From Gammaproteobacteria bacterium (GTDB lineage Bacteria > Pseudomonadota > Gammaproteobacteria > HK1): a stretch of 45,195 nt of DNA. How positions within the stretch are numbered: the stretch's first letter is position 1; each line of letters begins with the position of its first letter. The notes under the pieces are model-generated. The model did no database searches. It saw only the letters and a list, made by a program, of their open reading frames with translations, and had not been told where the DNA came from. The translations under genes were made by a program, and so were the position numbers. This document shows positions 23,949 to 33,975 of this stretch, in pieces. The stretch lies in contig JAJEAD010000069.1 of NCBI GenBank assembly GCA_022824305.1, positions 1-45,195 of the forward strand, read 5' to 3'.

Positions 23949-24638
23949 GTGTACACGTTGTATCACCAGGACGGAACGCGCTCCGGCGCCGCATTGCTGG
24001 TGCTCGAAGAGGGCGGTCTCGAGTACGACCTGAGGCACGTCGACATCACCTCCGGCGAGCATCGAAGCGAGAGTTTTCTTGCCGTCAATCCGCGTGGGCT
24101 CATTCCCACCCTGGTGACGGACTCAAGTGAAGTCGTCAGCGAGACCGCGGCCATCATGATGTATCTCGCCGACCGGCACCGACTGGCCGAGCTCGCGCCC
24201 CTTCCCGACGAAGCGGGGCGGGGGGCGCTGCACGACTGGCTCTTCTACCACGTCGGGGAAGTGCAGGAGGCCGGCAAGCGCCAGGCCTATGCCAACCGGT
24301 ACTCGACCGACCCCGCCGACATCCCCCGGATAAGGGCGAAGGCAAAAGAGGCGTTGCTCGGTCGCTGGAGAGTTGTCGACCGGCATCTTGCCGCCAATGG
24401 CCCCTATCACCTCGGGTCGCGATTCTCTCTGGTGGACCTGTATCTCTCGATCACCGCGGCCTGGCTGCAGACTGGAGACGAGAGAGCCGGAAGTCCGGAC
24501 CCGGAATCGAGCCTGAAGAGTCTGCCGGCCGTCAAACGCTGCTACGATCTGGTGGCGGCGAGGCCGAAGTGCGCCCCGGTGCTGGAAGCGCACCTCGAGG
24601 GCCTGCGCAAGATTCTGAGTGATTCCCTGCCCGAGTAG
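23949..24638 (+). CDS. glutathione S-transferase family protein
   Basis: A 229-residue GST-fold protein from GTG 23949, with GAGGAGG seven bases upstream. The thioredoxin-like N-domain contains YHQDGTRSGAALLVLEEGGL, then VNPRGLIPTLVTD (cis-Pro) and SETAAIMMYLADRH, the glutathione-binding SNAIL-like motif. The helical C-domain contains GSRFSLVDLYLSI, the conserved N-capping motif. The usual catalytic Ser/Tyr/Cys near residue 10 is not certain; the region DGTRSG could supply Ser or Thr. Its possible role is conjugation, ether cleavage or isomerisation in the surrounding catabolic cluster. Confidence 0.8.
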   Translation: MYTLYHQDGTRSGAALLVLEEGGLEYDLRHVDITSGEHRSESFLAVNPRGLIPTLVTDSSEVVSETAAIMMYLADRHRLAELAPLPDEAGRGALHDWLFYHVGEVQEAGKRQAYANRYSTDPADIPRIRAKAKEALLGRWRVVDRHLAANGPYHLGSRFSLVDLYLSITAAWLQTGDERAGSPDPESSLKSLPAVKRCYDLVAARPKCAPVLEAHLEGLRKILSDSLPE

Positions 24639-24804
24639 GGGCGCAGCGGATCGGGCTCTCCGGATGTGCTCGATGCGCAAAGTGCCTGCCAGGTGGGCGT
24701 GGTCAACAAAGTGGTAGCCATCAACCGATGGTTTAGGATGTCGAACTTCGCCCCCGCGGGTCGTCGAGCGAGCGCGGCACCCGCTCACGCAGGAGGACCA
24801 GGAC

Positions 24805-25512
24805 TTGATCGATCTCTACACCGCTGCCACCCCGAACGGACAGAAAATCCACATCATGCTCGAGGAATGCGGCCTCGCTTACCGGGCGAAATGGGTGGAC
24901 ATCAGTCGCGGCGATCAGTTCGAGCCGGAGTTCCTCGCGATCAGCCCCAACAACAAGATCCCGGCCATGGTGGACCACGACGGACCCGGAGGACGGGAGA
25001 TCGCGCTCTTCGAATCGGGAGCGATCCTGCTCTACCTCGCGGACAAGACCGGGCGTTTCCTGCCCGATGCGCCGCATGAACGCTGGGAGACGGTGCAGTG
25101 GCTCATGTGGCAGATGGGCGGTTTCGGGCCGATGCTGGGCCAGGCGCACCACTTCAACGCCTACGCACCGATGCGTCCGGACGGACCCGTGGTGCTCCCC
25201 TACGCGCAGGAGCGCTACACAAAGGAGGCCGCGCGCCTCTACGGAGTGCTCGACAAGCGCCTCGAGGAACACGAGTACGTCGCCGCCGGCCAGTACACCA
25301 TCGCGGACATGGCCATCTTTCCCTGGTGTCGGCTCGCGTACCGCCAGCGTCAGGACATCGAGAGCTTCCCGAACGTCAAGCGCTGGTTCGACGTCATCGC
25401 GGCCCGGCCGGCGGTGGCGAAGGACATGGAGGAGACCGAGGACATCGTGGACGGGTTCTCGAAGGAGAGCTGGGAGATATCCTTCGGCGGGCGGCAGCAC
25501 AGCCAGAGCTGA
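24805..25512 (+). CDS. glutathione S-transferase, YfcG/YghU (Nu-class)-like
   Basis: A 235-residue GST-fold protein from TTG 24805, preceded by AGGAGG at eight bases. The N-terminus IDLYTAATPNGQKIHIMLEE, then PNNKIPAMVDHDGPGG and LFESGAILLYLADKTG, follow YfcG/YghU Nu-class enzymes, in which a Thr-Pro-Asn segment replaces the usual catalytic residue and disulfide reductase or peroxide activity is found. The C-domain contains QYTIADMAIFPW. The gene is in a different class from the GST just upstream. Nu-class relatives have also been linked to glutathione-dependent ether cleavage; that link is only suggestive here. Confidence 0.82.
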   Translation: MIDLYTAATPNGQKIHIMLEECGLAYRAKWVDISRGDQFEPEFLAISPNNKIPAMVDHDGPGGREIALFESGAILLYLADKTGRFLPDAPHERWETVQWLMWQMGGFGPMLGQAHHFNAYAPMRPDGPVVLPYAQERYTKEAARLYGVLDKRLEEHEYVAAGQYTIADMAIFPWCRLAYRQRQDIESFPNVKRWFDVIAARPAVAKDMEETEDIVDGFSKESWEISFGGRQHSQS

Positions 25513-25550
25513 CCCGGGAAGGTCGGGTTCCTCCGGGGGCTCCTGCTCCG

Positions 25551-25587
25551 ACTGCGGCGGCTGCACCGCGGCGCAGCCGCCGTCAGT
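25551..25587. terminator. strong hairpin downstream of the second GST gene
   Basis: A 14-base-pair stem: ACTG plus CGGCGGCTGC on the left (25551-25564), and GCAGCCGCCG plus CAGT on the right (25573-25587), with one bulged T at 25583 and an eight-base loop. It lies 38 bases after the GST stop. No U-run follows, so it may be a Rho-assisted terminator, an mRNA-stabilising end or a processing site. The rest of the 245-base gap to the Rieske gene shows nothing recognisable. Confidence 0.45.
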
Positions 25588-25757
25588 GAACAGGCAGTGG
25601 CCGGTGACACAGCGGCCCGTCCGCCCTCTCGTGCGGCGCCCCCGCCGCCGGGCGCGCGTGGCCTTTCCCGGTCGCTTGTGTCAATCTCGTGAACCGACTG
25701 CGGGGACATCGCAGGACAAGGGGGTTTGTCGTCCCCCGAGTTCCGAGGAGGTTCGAG

Positions 25758-26930
25758 ATGATTCCGTCGAAGCCGCTCGCGCATTGGCGCTCCGGGGATC
25801 CCGAGCAGGCCCATTCCTTCCCCTCCCGCTACTACTACGACGCCGGCGTGTTCCAGCGCGAGGTCGAAGCGATCTTCTATCCCGCCTGGCACTTCGCGGG
25901 TCACCGTTCGGAGGTGAGCGAGCCGGGAGATTTCATCAAGGTGGACGTGCTCGATCAGAGCGTGCTCGTGGTGTGCGGAGAGGATGGCGTGGCGCGCGCC
26001 TTCCACAACGTCTGCCAGCACCGCGGCACCCGCCTCGTCGAAGAGCGCCGCGGCCGGATCGAGCATGTCATCCGCTGCCCCTACCACGCCTGGGCCTATC
26101 GGCTGGACGGGCGCCTGCGCCGCGCTCCGCGCTCGGATTCGGTGCGGGGATTCGATCCCGGCGGCGTTTCGCTTGCGCCCGTGCGCATCGAGGAGGTCTC
26201 GAGCTTCCTGTTCGTCAATCTCGATCCGGAGGCCACACCCTTCCGGGAGGACGTCGGGGCGTCGGCTCCCCTCATGGCGCGCTGTTTCCCCGACCTGCCG
26301 GACATGGAACTGGTGGAAGAGCTCGACTACGAAGTCGCGGCGAACTGGAAGGTGGTGGCCGAGAACGCGATCGAGGGCTATCACTTCAGCCTGTCGGGGC
26401 CGGTGCACAAGGACCTTGCCGGGCTCATCCGCTTCGACGACTACCGGCTGACGCCGCATGGCAAGTGGTGGACCTACATGGGGCCGACCGAGCCGGGGCA
26501 GAGCCAAGCGTACGGCCGGGAGATCGGCGACGCGAAGTACCAGACCGACTGGTTCGTCAACGTCGGCTTCTGGCCCCACACCACGCTCTACACCTTCCCC
26601 TTCACCGACTTCGTCGGCAGCTTCAACCAGTTCCCCCTCGGGCCGGAGAAGACTCTGCTGCGCTTTGCCTACTATCGCCCGCAGCGACCGGAGAGCGAGG
26701 TCACGAAGGAGTGCATGCGCTGGATGTCCTACGATCTCGGGCCCGAGGACATCGATCTGAACGAGCGCCAGCAAAGGGGGCTTCGCTCCTTCGGCTACGA
26801 CAGCGGACGCCTCTTCGTGGACTCCGAGCGCGGCAACAACAGCGAGCATCTGGTGCACCACTTCCAGAGCCTGGTCGCGGAAGCGCTGCGCGCCCACCAG
26901 CCTTCGCTGGAGGAAGTGGGAGGCGCTTGA
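25758..26930 (+). CDS. Rieske oxygenase alpha subunit, GbcA/CntA-like group
   Basis: A 390-residue oxygenase from ATG 25758, with GAGGAGG six bases upstream. Rieske ligands are C86-x-H88 (CQHRGTRL) and C107-x-x-H110 (CPYHAW). The mononuclear iron region is AENAIEGYHFSLSGPVHKDL, with H209, H217 and E206 at the bridging position. A Glu at this place is known from the carnitine oxygenase CntA, and similar proteins demethylate glycine betaine or other quaternary amines. Many members act on unrelated substrates, so this is only a subgroup assignment. No reductase gene lies next to it. The gene is followed by an acyl-CoA dehydrogenase 84 bases downstream. Confidence 0.82.
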   Translation: MIPSKPLAHWRSGDPEQAHSFPSRYYYDAGVFQREVEAIFYPAWHFAGHRSEVSEPGDFIKVDVLDQSVLVVCGEDGVARAFHNVCQHRGTRLVEERRGRIEHVIRCPYHAWAYRLDGRLRRAPRSDSVRGFDPGGVSLAPVRIEEVSSFLFVNLDPEATPFREDVGASAPLMARCFPDLPDMELVEELDYEVAANWKVVAENAIEGYHFSLSGPVHKDLAGLIRFDDYRLTPHGKWWTYMGPTEPGQSQAYGREIGDAKYQTDWFVNVGFWPHTTLYTFPFTDFVGSFNQFPLGPEKTLLRFAYYRPQRPESEVTKECMRWMSYDLGPEDIDLNERQQRGLRSFGYDSGRLFVDSERGNNSEHLVHHFQSLVAEALRAHQPSLEEVGGA

Positions 26931-27014
26931 GCCCGGAGCGCAGGCGAACGAATCGAGATTGACCGGAGCGATCGCCCGCGCGGGAGCGGAACGAGGGAAG
27001 GGGAGTCGGGACGC

Positions 27015-28190
27015 ATGGACGCCGGTATCGGCTTCGACGCGGGGGAGGACTACCCGGAGATTCGCGAGGCGGTGCAGCGCATTTGCGCCGGCTATCCGGG
27101 GGAGTACTGGCGAGGCCTCGAGGACGAGCGAGCCTATCCCACCGAGTTCGTCAACGCGCTGACCGAAGCAGGCTACCTGGCCGCCCTGATCCCCGAAGAG
27201 TACGGGGGCTCCGGCATGCCGCTTCGCGCCGCGGCGGTGATCCTGGAGGCCATCCACGAGACCGGCTGCTCGGCCGGCGCCTGCCACGCCCAGATGTACA
27301 TCATGGGCGCGCTGCTGCGGCACGGCAGTGAGGAGCAGAAACGCCACTACCTCCCGAAGATCGCGAGCGGAGCGCTGCGCCTGCAGGCATTCGGCGTGAC
27401 CGAACCCGGCAGCGGCACGGACACCACGAGCTTGAGGACCCGCGCCGTGCGCAGTGGCGGCGAGTACGTGGTGAACGGCCAGAAGGTGTGGACGAGCCGC
27501 GCCCTCCAATCCGACCTGATGCTGCTGCTTGCCCGGACCGCCCCCATCGATCAAGTGGAGAAGCGCACTCTCGGGCTCTCCATCTTTCTCGTCGACCTGC
27601 GCGAGGTACGCGGCCGGGGCTGCGAGATCCGGCCCCTCCCCGCCATGATCAACCACAACACCACCGAGGTGTTCTTCCAGGACATGCGCATCCCCGCCTC
27701 GAGCCTCATCGGCGAGGAGGGCCGGGGCTTCTACTACATCCTCGACGGCATGAACGCCGAGCGCATCCTGCTCGCGGGAGAGGCGATCGGGGATGCGCGA
27801 TACTTCACGCGCCGCGCCCGCGACTACGCCTGTGAGCGCGAGATCTTCGGGAGAGCGATCGGCCGGAACCAGGCCATTCAGTTCCCCATCGCCCGCGCCT
27901 ACGCGGAGACGCTGGCGGCGGACCTGGTCAACCGCAAGGCGGCCGCGTTGTTCGAAGCCGGGCGCGATTGCGGGGCGGAGGCGAACATCGCGAAGCTGAT
28001 GTCCTCCGAGGCGGCATGGAACGCGGCGGAAGCCGCCATGCAGACTTTCGGCGGTTTCGGTTTCGCCCGCGAGTACGACATCGAGCGCAAGTGGCGCGAG
28101 TGCCGGCTGTTCACGACCGCTCCCATCTCGACCAACCTCATTCTGTCCTACGTGGGGCAGCACGTGCTCGGCATGCCGAGATCGTTCTAG
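27015..28190 (+). CDS. acyl-CoA dehydrogenase
   Basis: FAD-dependent dehydrogenase of 391 residues that makes an alpha,beta double bond in an acyl-CoA. The FAD/substrate region reads AFGVTEPGSGTDTTSL; later come NGQKVWTSRA, GRAIGRNQAIQFPIA and MQTFGGFGFAREYDIER. The usual C-terminal catalytic Glu motif (YEGT) is replaced by TTAPISTN. A Glu is present instead in helix G (E249 in NAERILLAG), at the position that carries the catalytic base in isovaleryl-CoA dehydrogenase. This alternative base placement is an inference from motif comparison. ATG 27015 follows GGGAGTCGGG-type purine-rich sequence. Preceded by the Rieske gene and followed by the ThDP enzyme. Confidence 0.83.
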   Translation: MDAGIGFDAGEDYPEIREAVQRICAGYPGEYWRGLEDERAYPTEFVNALTEAGYLAALIPEEYGGSGMPLRAAAVILEAIHETGCSAGACHAQMYIMGALLRHGSEEQKRHYLPKIASGALRLQAFGVTEPGSGTDTTSLRTRAVRSGGEYVVNGQKVWTSRALQSDLMLLLARTAPIDQVEKRTLGLSIFLVDLREVRGRGCEIRPLPAMINHNTTEVFFQDMRIPASSLIGEEGRGFYYILDGMNAERILLAGEAIGDARYFTRRARDYACEREIFGRAIGRNQAIQFPIARAYAETLAADLVNRKAAALFEAGRDCGAEANIAKLMSSEAAWNAAEAAMQTFGGFGFAREYDIERKWRECRLFTTAPISTNLILSYVGQHVLGMPRSF

Positions 28191-28342
28191 GAAGCGCCGT
28201 TCCGGAGAAAGGGCGCGAAGCGCAATCCGGGCGGTCTCCGCCATTCCCACGAACTCGGGAATTCGATTCACATGAACTCGACCCATTACACGCCGCCGGG
28301 ACCCGGATGCGAACGCCGGGCCCCGAATCGAGGAGGATGCCC

Positions 28343-30001
28343 ATGAACGGTGCGGATCTAATCGCCCACATCCTGCGCAAGGAAGGTATCGAGCACCTGC
28401 CCGCCTTCCCGCACGCGGACATCATCGACAGCGCCGCCAAGGTCGGCATTCGTCCCCTCATCGTGCGCCAGGAACGCCAGGCCCTGCACATGGCGGACGG
28501 CTACGCGCGGGTCAACGGGGGGCGCAGGATCTGCGCCACCACCGTTCAGCACGGGCCGGGCTCGGAGAACGCCTTCGGGGCGGTGGCGCAGTGCTTTGCG
28601 GACAACGTTCCCGTGCTGCACATCCCGGGAGGCTATGCGCGTGCCGAGCTCGGGGTGTCGCCCAACTTCATGGCAGTGCGCCACATGCAGGGAATCACCA
28701 AGTGGTGCGAGTTCGTGTACCGGGCGGATCGCATTCCCCAACTGATGCAGAGCGCGTTCGCGCAACTGCGAAACGGACGCCCCGGCCCGGTGGTGCTCGA
28801 AGTGCCGGACGACATCTTCGGCGAGGAGGTGGATCCCGCGTTGCTCGATGCCTACCGGGTGACGCGGCGCTCCGCCCCGGTGGCGAACGCCGACGACGTG
28901 TGCGGGCTGGTGGACAGGCTGCTCGCCGCGCGTGCCCCGGTGATCGTCGCCGGCCAGGGGATCCTGTACTCGGGTGCCTGCGAAGAGTTGCGCGAGCTCG
29001 CCGAGCTGACCCGCACGCCGGTCATGTCGACCCAGAACGCCAAGAGCTGCTTTCCGGAAGACCATGCCCTGGCGCTCGGCTGTGCCGGCAACTCACGTCC
29101 GGACCCGGTCAACCACTTCCTGGAGAAGGCGGATCTCATCGTAGGTCTCGGCACGAGCTTCACTCACTCCGCCTACATCACGCCCTTTCCAATCAAGGGC
29201 AAGACATTCGTCCAGCTCACCAACTGGGATGGCGACCTGTCGAAGGACTATCCGGTCGACTTCGGGGTTATCGGCGACGCGAAGGGCACGCTCGCCCTGG
29301 TGAACGAAGAGGTGCGAGAGCGGGTCGGAGCCGAAGGGCGGACGGAGCGCGACGGCGTGGCGGGCGAGGTGGCCGAGCGGCGGGAGGCGTTCATGCGCGA
29401 GTGGATGCCCCTGATGATCTCCGACGAGGAACCCATCAACCCCTACCGGGTCATCTGGGACCTCATGCACAGCGTCGACCGAACGAACACCGTGGTCACG
29501 CACGACGCGGGGTCGCCGCGGGACCAGTGCACCGCCTTCTACCAGGCGATCGTGCCCTACAGCTACGTGGGCTGGGGCAAGACCACGCAGCTCGGCACCG
29601 GCTTGGGCGTCGCCCAGGGGGCGAAGCTCGCCCGCCCGGACGCGACGGTGGTCAACTTCATGGGCGACGCGTCCATCGGTATGGTGGGCATGGAGCTCGA
29701 GACCGCGGCGCGCTGCGAGCTCGGGACCCTCACCCTCGTGCTCAAGAACAGCGTGATGGGCGGCTACTCCGACTATCACCCGGTCGCTTCCGAGAAGTAC
29801 CGCATCGAGGCCCTGAGCGGCGACTACGCGGATCTCGCGAAGGCCCTCGGCGGCTACGGCGAGAGGGTGGAGAAGGCGGCCGAGGTCAAGCCCGCGATCG
29901 CGCGGGGGCTCGCCCACGCGGCGGAAGGCAGACCGGCCCTCCTCGAGTTCATCACTTCAGAGGAAGGGCGCATACCGCGCAACCTCCCCGCGGGCCTGTA
30001 G
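28343..30001 (+). CDS. thiamine-diphosphate-dependent enzyme, acetolactate-synthase-like
   Basis: A ThDP enzyme of 552 residues from ATG 28343, which has AGGAGG six bases upstream; ATG 28337 is too close to that site. The Glu that activates the cofactor is E44 (VRQERQALHMADGYARV). The central domain contains ARAPVIVAGQG, and the PP domain has the diphosphate motif MGDASIGMVG with the matching Asn 26 residues later (KNSVMGG). The family includes acetolactate synthase, oxalyl-CoA decarboxylase, 2-hydroxyacyl-CoA lyase and benzoylformate decarboxylase, and the sequence does not settle which. The presence of a CaiB-type CoA-transferase in the same cluster makes a CoA-linked decarboxylase or lyase an attractive but unproven idea. 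Confidence 0.8.
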   Translation: MNGADLIAHILRKEGIEHLPAFPHADIIDSAAKVGIRPLIVRQERQALHMADGYARVNGGRRICATTVQHGPGSENAFGAVAQCFADNVPVLHIPGGYARAELGVSPNFMAVRHMQGITKWCEFVYRADRIPQLMQSAFAQLRNGRPGPVVLEVPDDIFGEEVDPALLDAYRVTRRSAPVANADDVCGLVDRLLAARAPVIVAGQGILYSGACEELRELAELTRTPVMSTQNAKSCFPEDHALALGCAGNSRPDPVNHFLEKADLIVGLGTSFTHSAYITPFPIKGKTFVQLTNWDGDLSKDYPVDFGVIGDAKGTLALVNEEVRERVGAEGRTERDGVAGEVAERREAFMREWMPLMISDEEPINPYRVIWDLMHSVDRTNTVVTHDAGSPRDQCTAFYQAIVPYSYVGWGKTTQLGTGLGVAQGAKLARPDATVVNFMGDASIGMVGMELETAARCELGTLTLVLKNSVMGGYSDYHPVASEKYRIEALSGDYADLAKALGGYGERVEKAAEVKPAIARGLAHAAEGRPALLEFITSEEGRIPRNLPAGL

Positions 30002-30023
30002 GGCCGGTTGCCGGCCGGCCGTC

Positions 30024-30052
30024 GCGCCCGCTCCTCCGGAAGGGGCGGGCGC
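30024..30052. terminator. bidirectional terminator between the ThDP enzyme and rpoD
   Basis: A 12-base-pair stem with one G-T pair: GCGCCCGCTCCT at 30024-30035 and AGGGGCGGGCGC at 30041-30052, around a five-base loop. It fills the 61-base gap between two convergent stops and would serve both directions. A U-run is missing on both sides. Confidence 0.6.
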
Positions 30053-30062
30053 AGTGCAGCGC

Positions 30063-31874
<1,812 letters not shown>

Positions 31875-31955
31875 GGGTCACCACCGACGTCTTGCCCGAA
31901 GTCCGAAGCTCCGCGCGGGCCGCATGCGCCCCGTTCGCCGCTTCGCAAACGCTTG

Positions 31956-31961
31956 ATTATA
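31956..31961 (-). promoter_or_regulatory. TATAAT box upstream of rpoD
   Basis: A perfect -10 hexamer on the minus strand, 82 bases before the rpoD start. No good -35 hexamer is found at 16-18 bases. It could be a separate rpoD promoter inside the operon, as occurs in E. coli, or a chance match. Confidence 0.3.
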
Positions 31962-32011
31962 ACCGCACCTGATACCTGCGCCGCCTTTGACATTCACATT
32001 CCCGGTTGCCG

Positions 32012-32030
32012 GGTCGGGATCAACCCGACC
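32012..32030. terminator. perfect hairpin in the dnaG-rpoD gap
   Basis: A seven-base-pair perfect stem, GGTCGGG with CCCGACC, around the loop ATCAA. It lies 20-39 bases after the dnaG stop. There is no U-run. In E. coli the dnaG-rpoD junction contains an RNA processing site, so this hairpin may set different amounts of DnaG and RpoD by processing or attenuation. Confidence 0.4.
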
Positions 32031-32050
32031 TGCGTCCGGCAGGGCGGGCC

Positions 32051-33829
32051 TTACTTGCGCGCCTTTACCGTAAGCCGCACGTACTCTTCCCGTTCTTCTT
32101 CGTCGAGCTGGCTGAACTCCTTCGCTTCCAGTTCCCGGCGTCTCCTGTCCTCGCTGCGCTCTCGGTCCCGCTCCACGATGCGATGCAGGCAGTCCCTGAA
32201 CTCCTGCTCGAGCCTCCCCTCGAGGTTCGACGTTTCCGTTTCCAGGTCGAGAGGTTCCGCCGCGAGGCTCGCGAGATGCCGGCCGCCGCCTTCGTGGTCG
32301 CGATAGCGCTCCACGAGCGCGCCGGTGTTCAGGTGGGGGTTGTCGACGAGCAATTCAATGAGCTCGGCGAGCAGCGCGCCGCCCGGCAGATCCATGTCGC
32401 GCAGGCGGTCGGGAGAATCGGCAACGCGCGCCAGACCGGGGTGCTGGACGAGCAGGGTGATCGCCTTGCGCACGGGTGAGATCACCGCCCCTCCCGCCTT
32501 TCCCGAAGTCGCGAATCTTCGGGCGTGGGTCCGTGCGCGGCTCGCTGCCGGTGCCCCAACTGACGCTCCGGTGGCAGGGGCGATTCCGGTGATCTCTTCG
32601 AGGCGACGGACCACCAGGTGCCGAAAGGCTCCGGCGGGCAGCTTTTCGACGAGAGGGCGGGCCGTCTCGAAGAGGCGGGCACGTCCGTCGATGGAGTCGA
32701 GGCTGATCTGCTCTTTCAGCTTTTCGAACAGGTAGGTGCCGAGAGGCTGGGCGGCGTCGATTCGCTCCTCGAAGTGCGCCTGGCCCCTCGCCCGCACCAG
32801 CGTGTCCGGATCGTCGCCCTCGGGAAGAAACATGAACAGCGCCTGACGCCCGTCCCGCAGCAGGGGGAGCGAGGTCTCGAGCGCACGCCACGCCGCGCGC
32901 TGCCCCGCCTCGTCTCCGTCGAAGCAGAACACCACGTCGGGCCAGTGCCTGAAGAGCTGCTTGAGGTGCTCGGGCGTGACCGCGGTCCCGAGCGTTGCCA
33001 CCGCGTTGCCCACTCCATGCTGGGCGAGGGCCACGACGTCCATGTATCCCTCCACCACCACCACCCGTGAGCTCCTGGCGGCATGCGCCTGCGGCAGTCC
33101 GTAGAGCTCCCGGCCCTTGTGGAACACGGCGCTTTCCGGCGTGTTCAGGTACTTGGGAGTGTCGTCGCCGATGCTGCGCCCGCCGAATCCGATGGTGCGT
33201 GCGCGCCGGTCGAGGATGGGAAACACGATGCGGTCGCGGAGGCGGTCGTACGAGCCGCCCCCTTCGCGCGGCGCCGCGAGCCCTGCCCGCACCAGGAGGC
33301 CTTCCCTGCTCTCGGCGGGAAAGGCCTTCACGAGGTTGTCCCACCCCGGAGGGGCGTAACCAATGTTGAACGCGGCCGCGATCTCGCCACTGAGCCCGCG
33401 GCCGCGGAGATAGTCCACCGCCCGGGACGCGTGAGGGTGCTGCCTGAGCTGCTTGCGATAGAAGCGGCTCGCGCGCTCGAGGACGGCGAACACCGGCTCG
33501 GTGGAGGGCCGGTTGGGCTCCGCGCGCACCTCCCTCGGTACCTCGATTCCCACCCGGTGGGCCAGCTCCTCCACCGCCTCGACGAACTCGAGCCGGGCGT
33601 GCTCCATCAGGAACGTGATCGCGGTACCGTTCGCCTGGCACCCGAAGCAGTGGTAGAACTGCTTGGCACGGCTCACCGTGAACGAGGGCGTCTTTTCCGA
33701 GTGGAAGGGACAGCAGGCCTTGTAGTCCCGGCCGGCACGCGTGAGAGGCACGTACTCGTCGATCACCTCGACGATGTCGACCCTCGACAGCAGATCGTCG
33801 ATGAAGGACCTGGGAATGCGTCCCGGCAT
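32051..33829 (-). CDS. dnaG: DNA primase DnaG
   Basis: Primase of 592 residues that makes RNA primers at the replication fork. The N-terminal zinc domain has C40-x-x-H43 and C61-x-x-C64 (ACCPFHSEKTPSF, YHCFGCQANG). The core includes GYAPPGW and IGFGGRSIGDDTPKYLNTPE, then the TOPRIM motifs VVVVEGYMDVV and FCFDGDEAGQRA. The C-terminal part (about 430-592) should bind DnaB helicase. ATG 33829 is followed by IPRSFIDDLLSRVDIV, the canonical primase start. The operon order rpsU-yqeY-dnaG-rpoD is kept. The gap to yqeY is 146 bases and shows nothing recognisable. Confidence 0.96.
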   Translation of the reverse strand: MPGRIPRSFIDDLLSRVDIVEVIDEYVPLTRAGRDYKACCPFHSEKTPSFTVSRAKQFYHCFGCQANGTAITFLMEHARLEFVEAVEELAHRVGIEVPREVRAEPNRPSTEPVFAVLERASRFYRKQLRQHPHASRAVDYLRGRGLSGEIAAAFNIGYAPPGWDNLVKAFPAESREGLLVRAGLAAPREGGGSYDRLRDRIVFPILDRRARTIGFGGRSIGDDTPKYLNTPESAVFHKGRELYGLPQAHAARSSRVVVVEGYMDVVALAQHGVGNAVATLGTAVTPEHLKQLFRHWPDVVFCFDGDEAGQRAAWRALETSLPLLRDGRQALFMFLPEGDDPDTLVRARGQAHFEERIDAAQPLGTYLFEKLKEQISLDSIDGRARLFETARPLVEKLPAGAFRHLVVRRLEEITGIAPATGASVGAPAASRARTHARRFATSGKAGGAVISPVRKAITLLVQHPGLARVADSPDRLRDMDLPGGALLAELIELLVDNPHLNTGALVERYRDHEGGGRHLASLAAEPLDLETETSNLEGRLEQEFRDCLHRIVERDRERSEDRRRRELEAKEFSQLDEEEREEYVRLTVKARK

Positions 33830-33975
33830 CTGCCCTCGAAGCTCACGCCGCGCTGCCCGCCGACGACAGTGTAATCGCTCGCCCGCCGATCCCTTCGCGT
33901 CTCGCAGGCCCCGCCGCGTCCGGACGCATGCCCTCGCGCCGCTCCCCGCCCGGGCCCGGAGCGGGCGACCGCGGA

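Noticed and set aside
25350..28286. A 978-codon open frame on the minus strand
   Set aside because: Antisense to the GST, Rieske and acyl-CoA dehydrogenase genes, all of which have clear motifs on the plus strand.
20927..30001. An integrative element at the tRNA
   Set aside because: No integrase, no transposase and no visible repeat of the tRNA 3' end near the other border.
31987..31992. A plus-strand TTGACA hexamer between dnaG and rpoD
   Set aside because: No -10 box follows at suitable spacing, and it would only drive antisense transcription.
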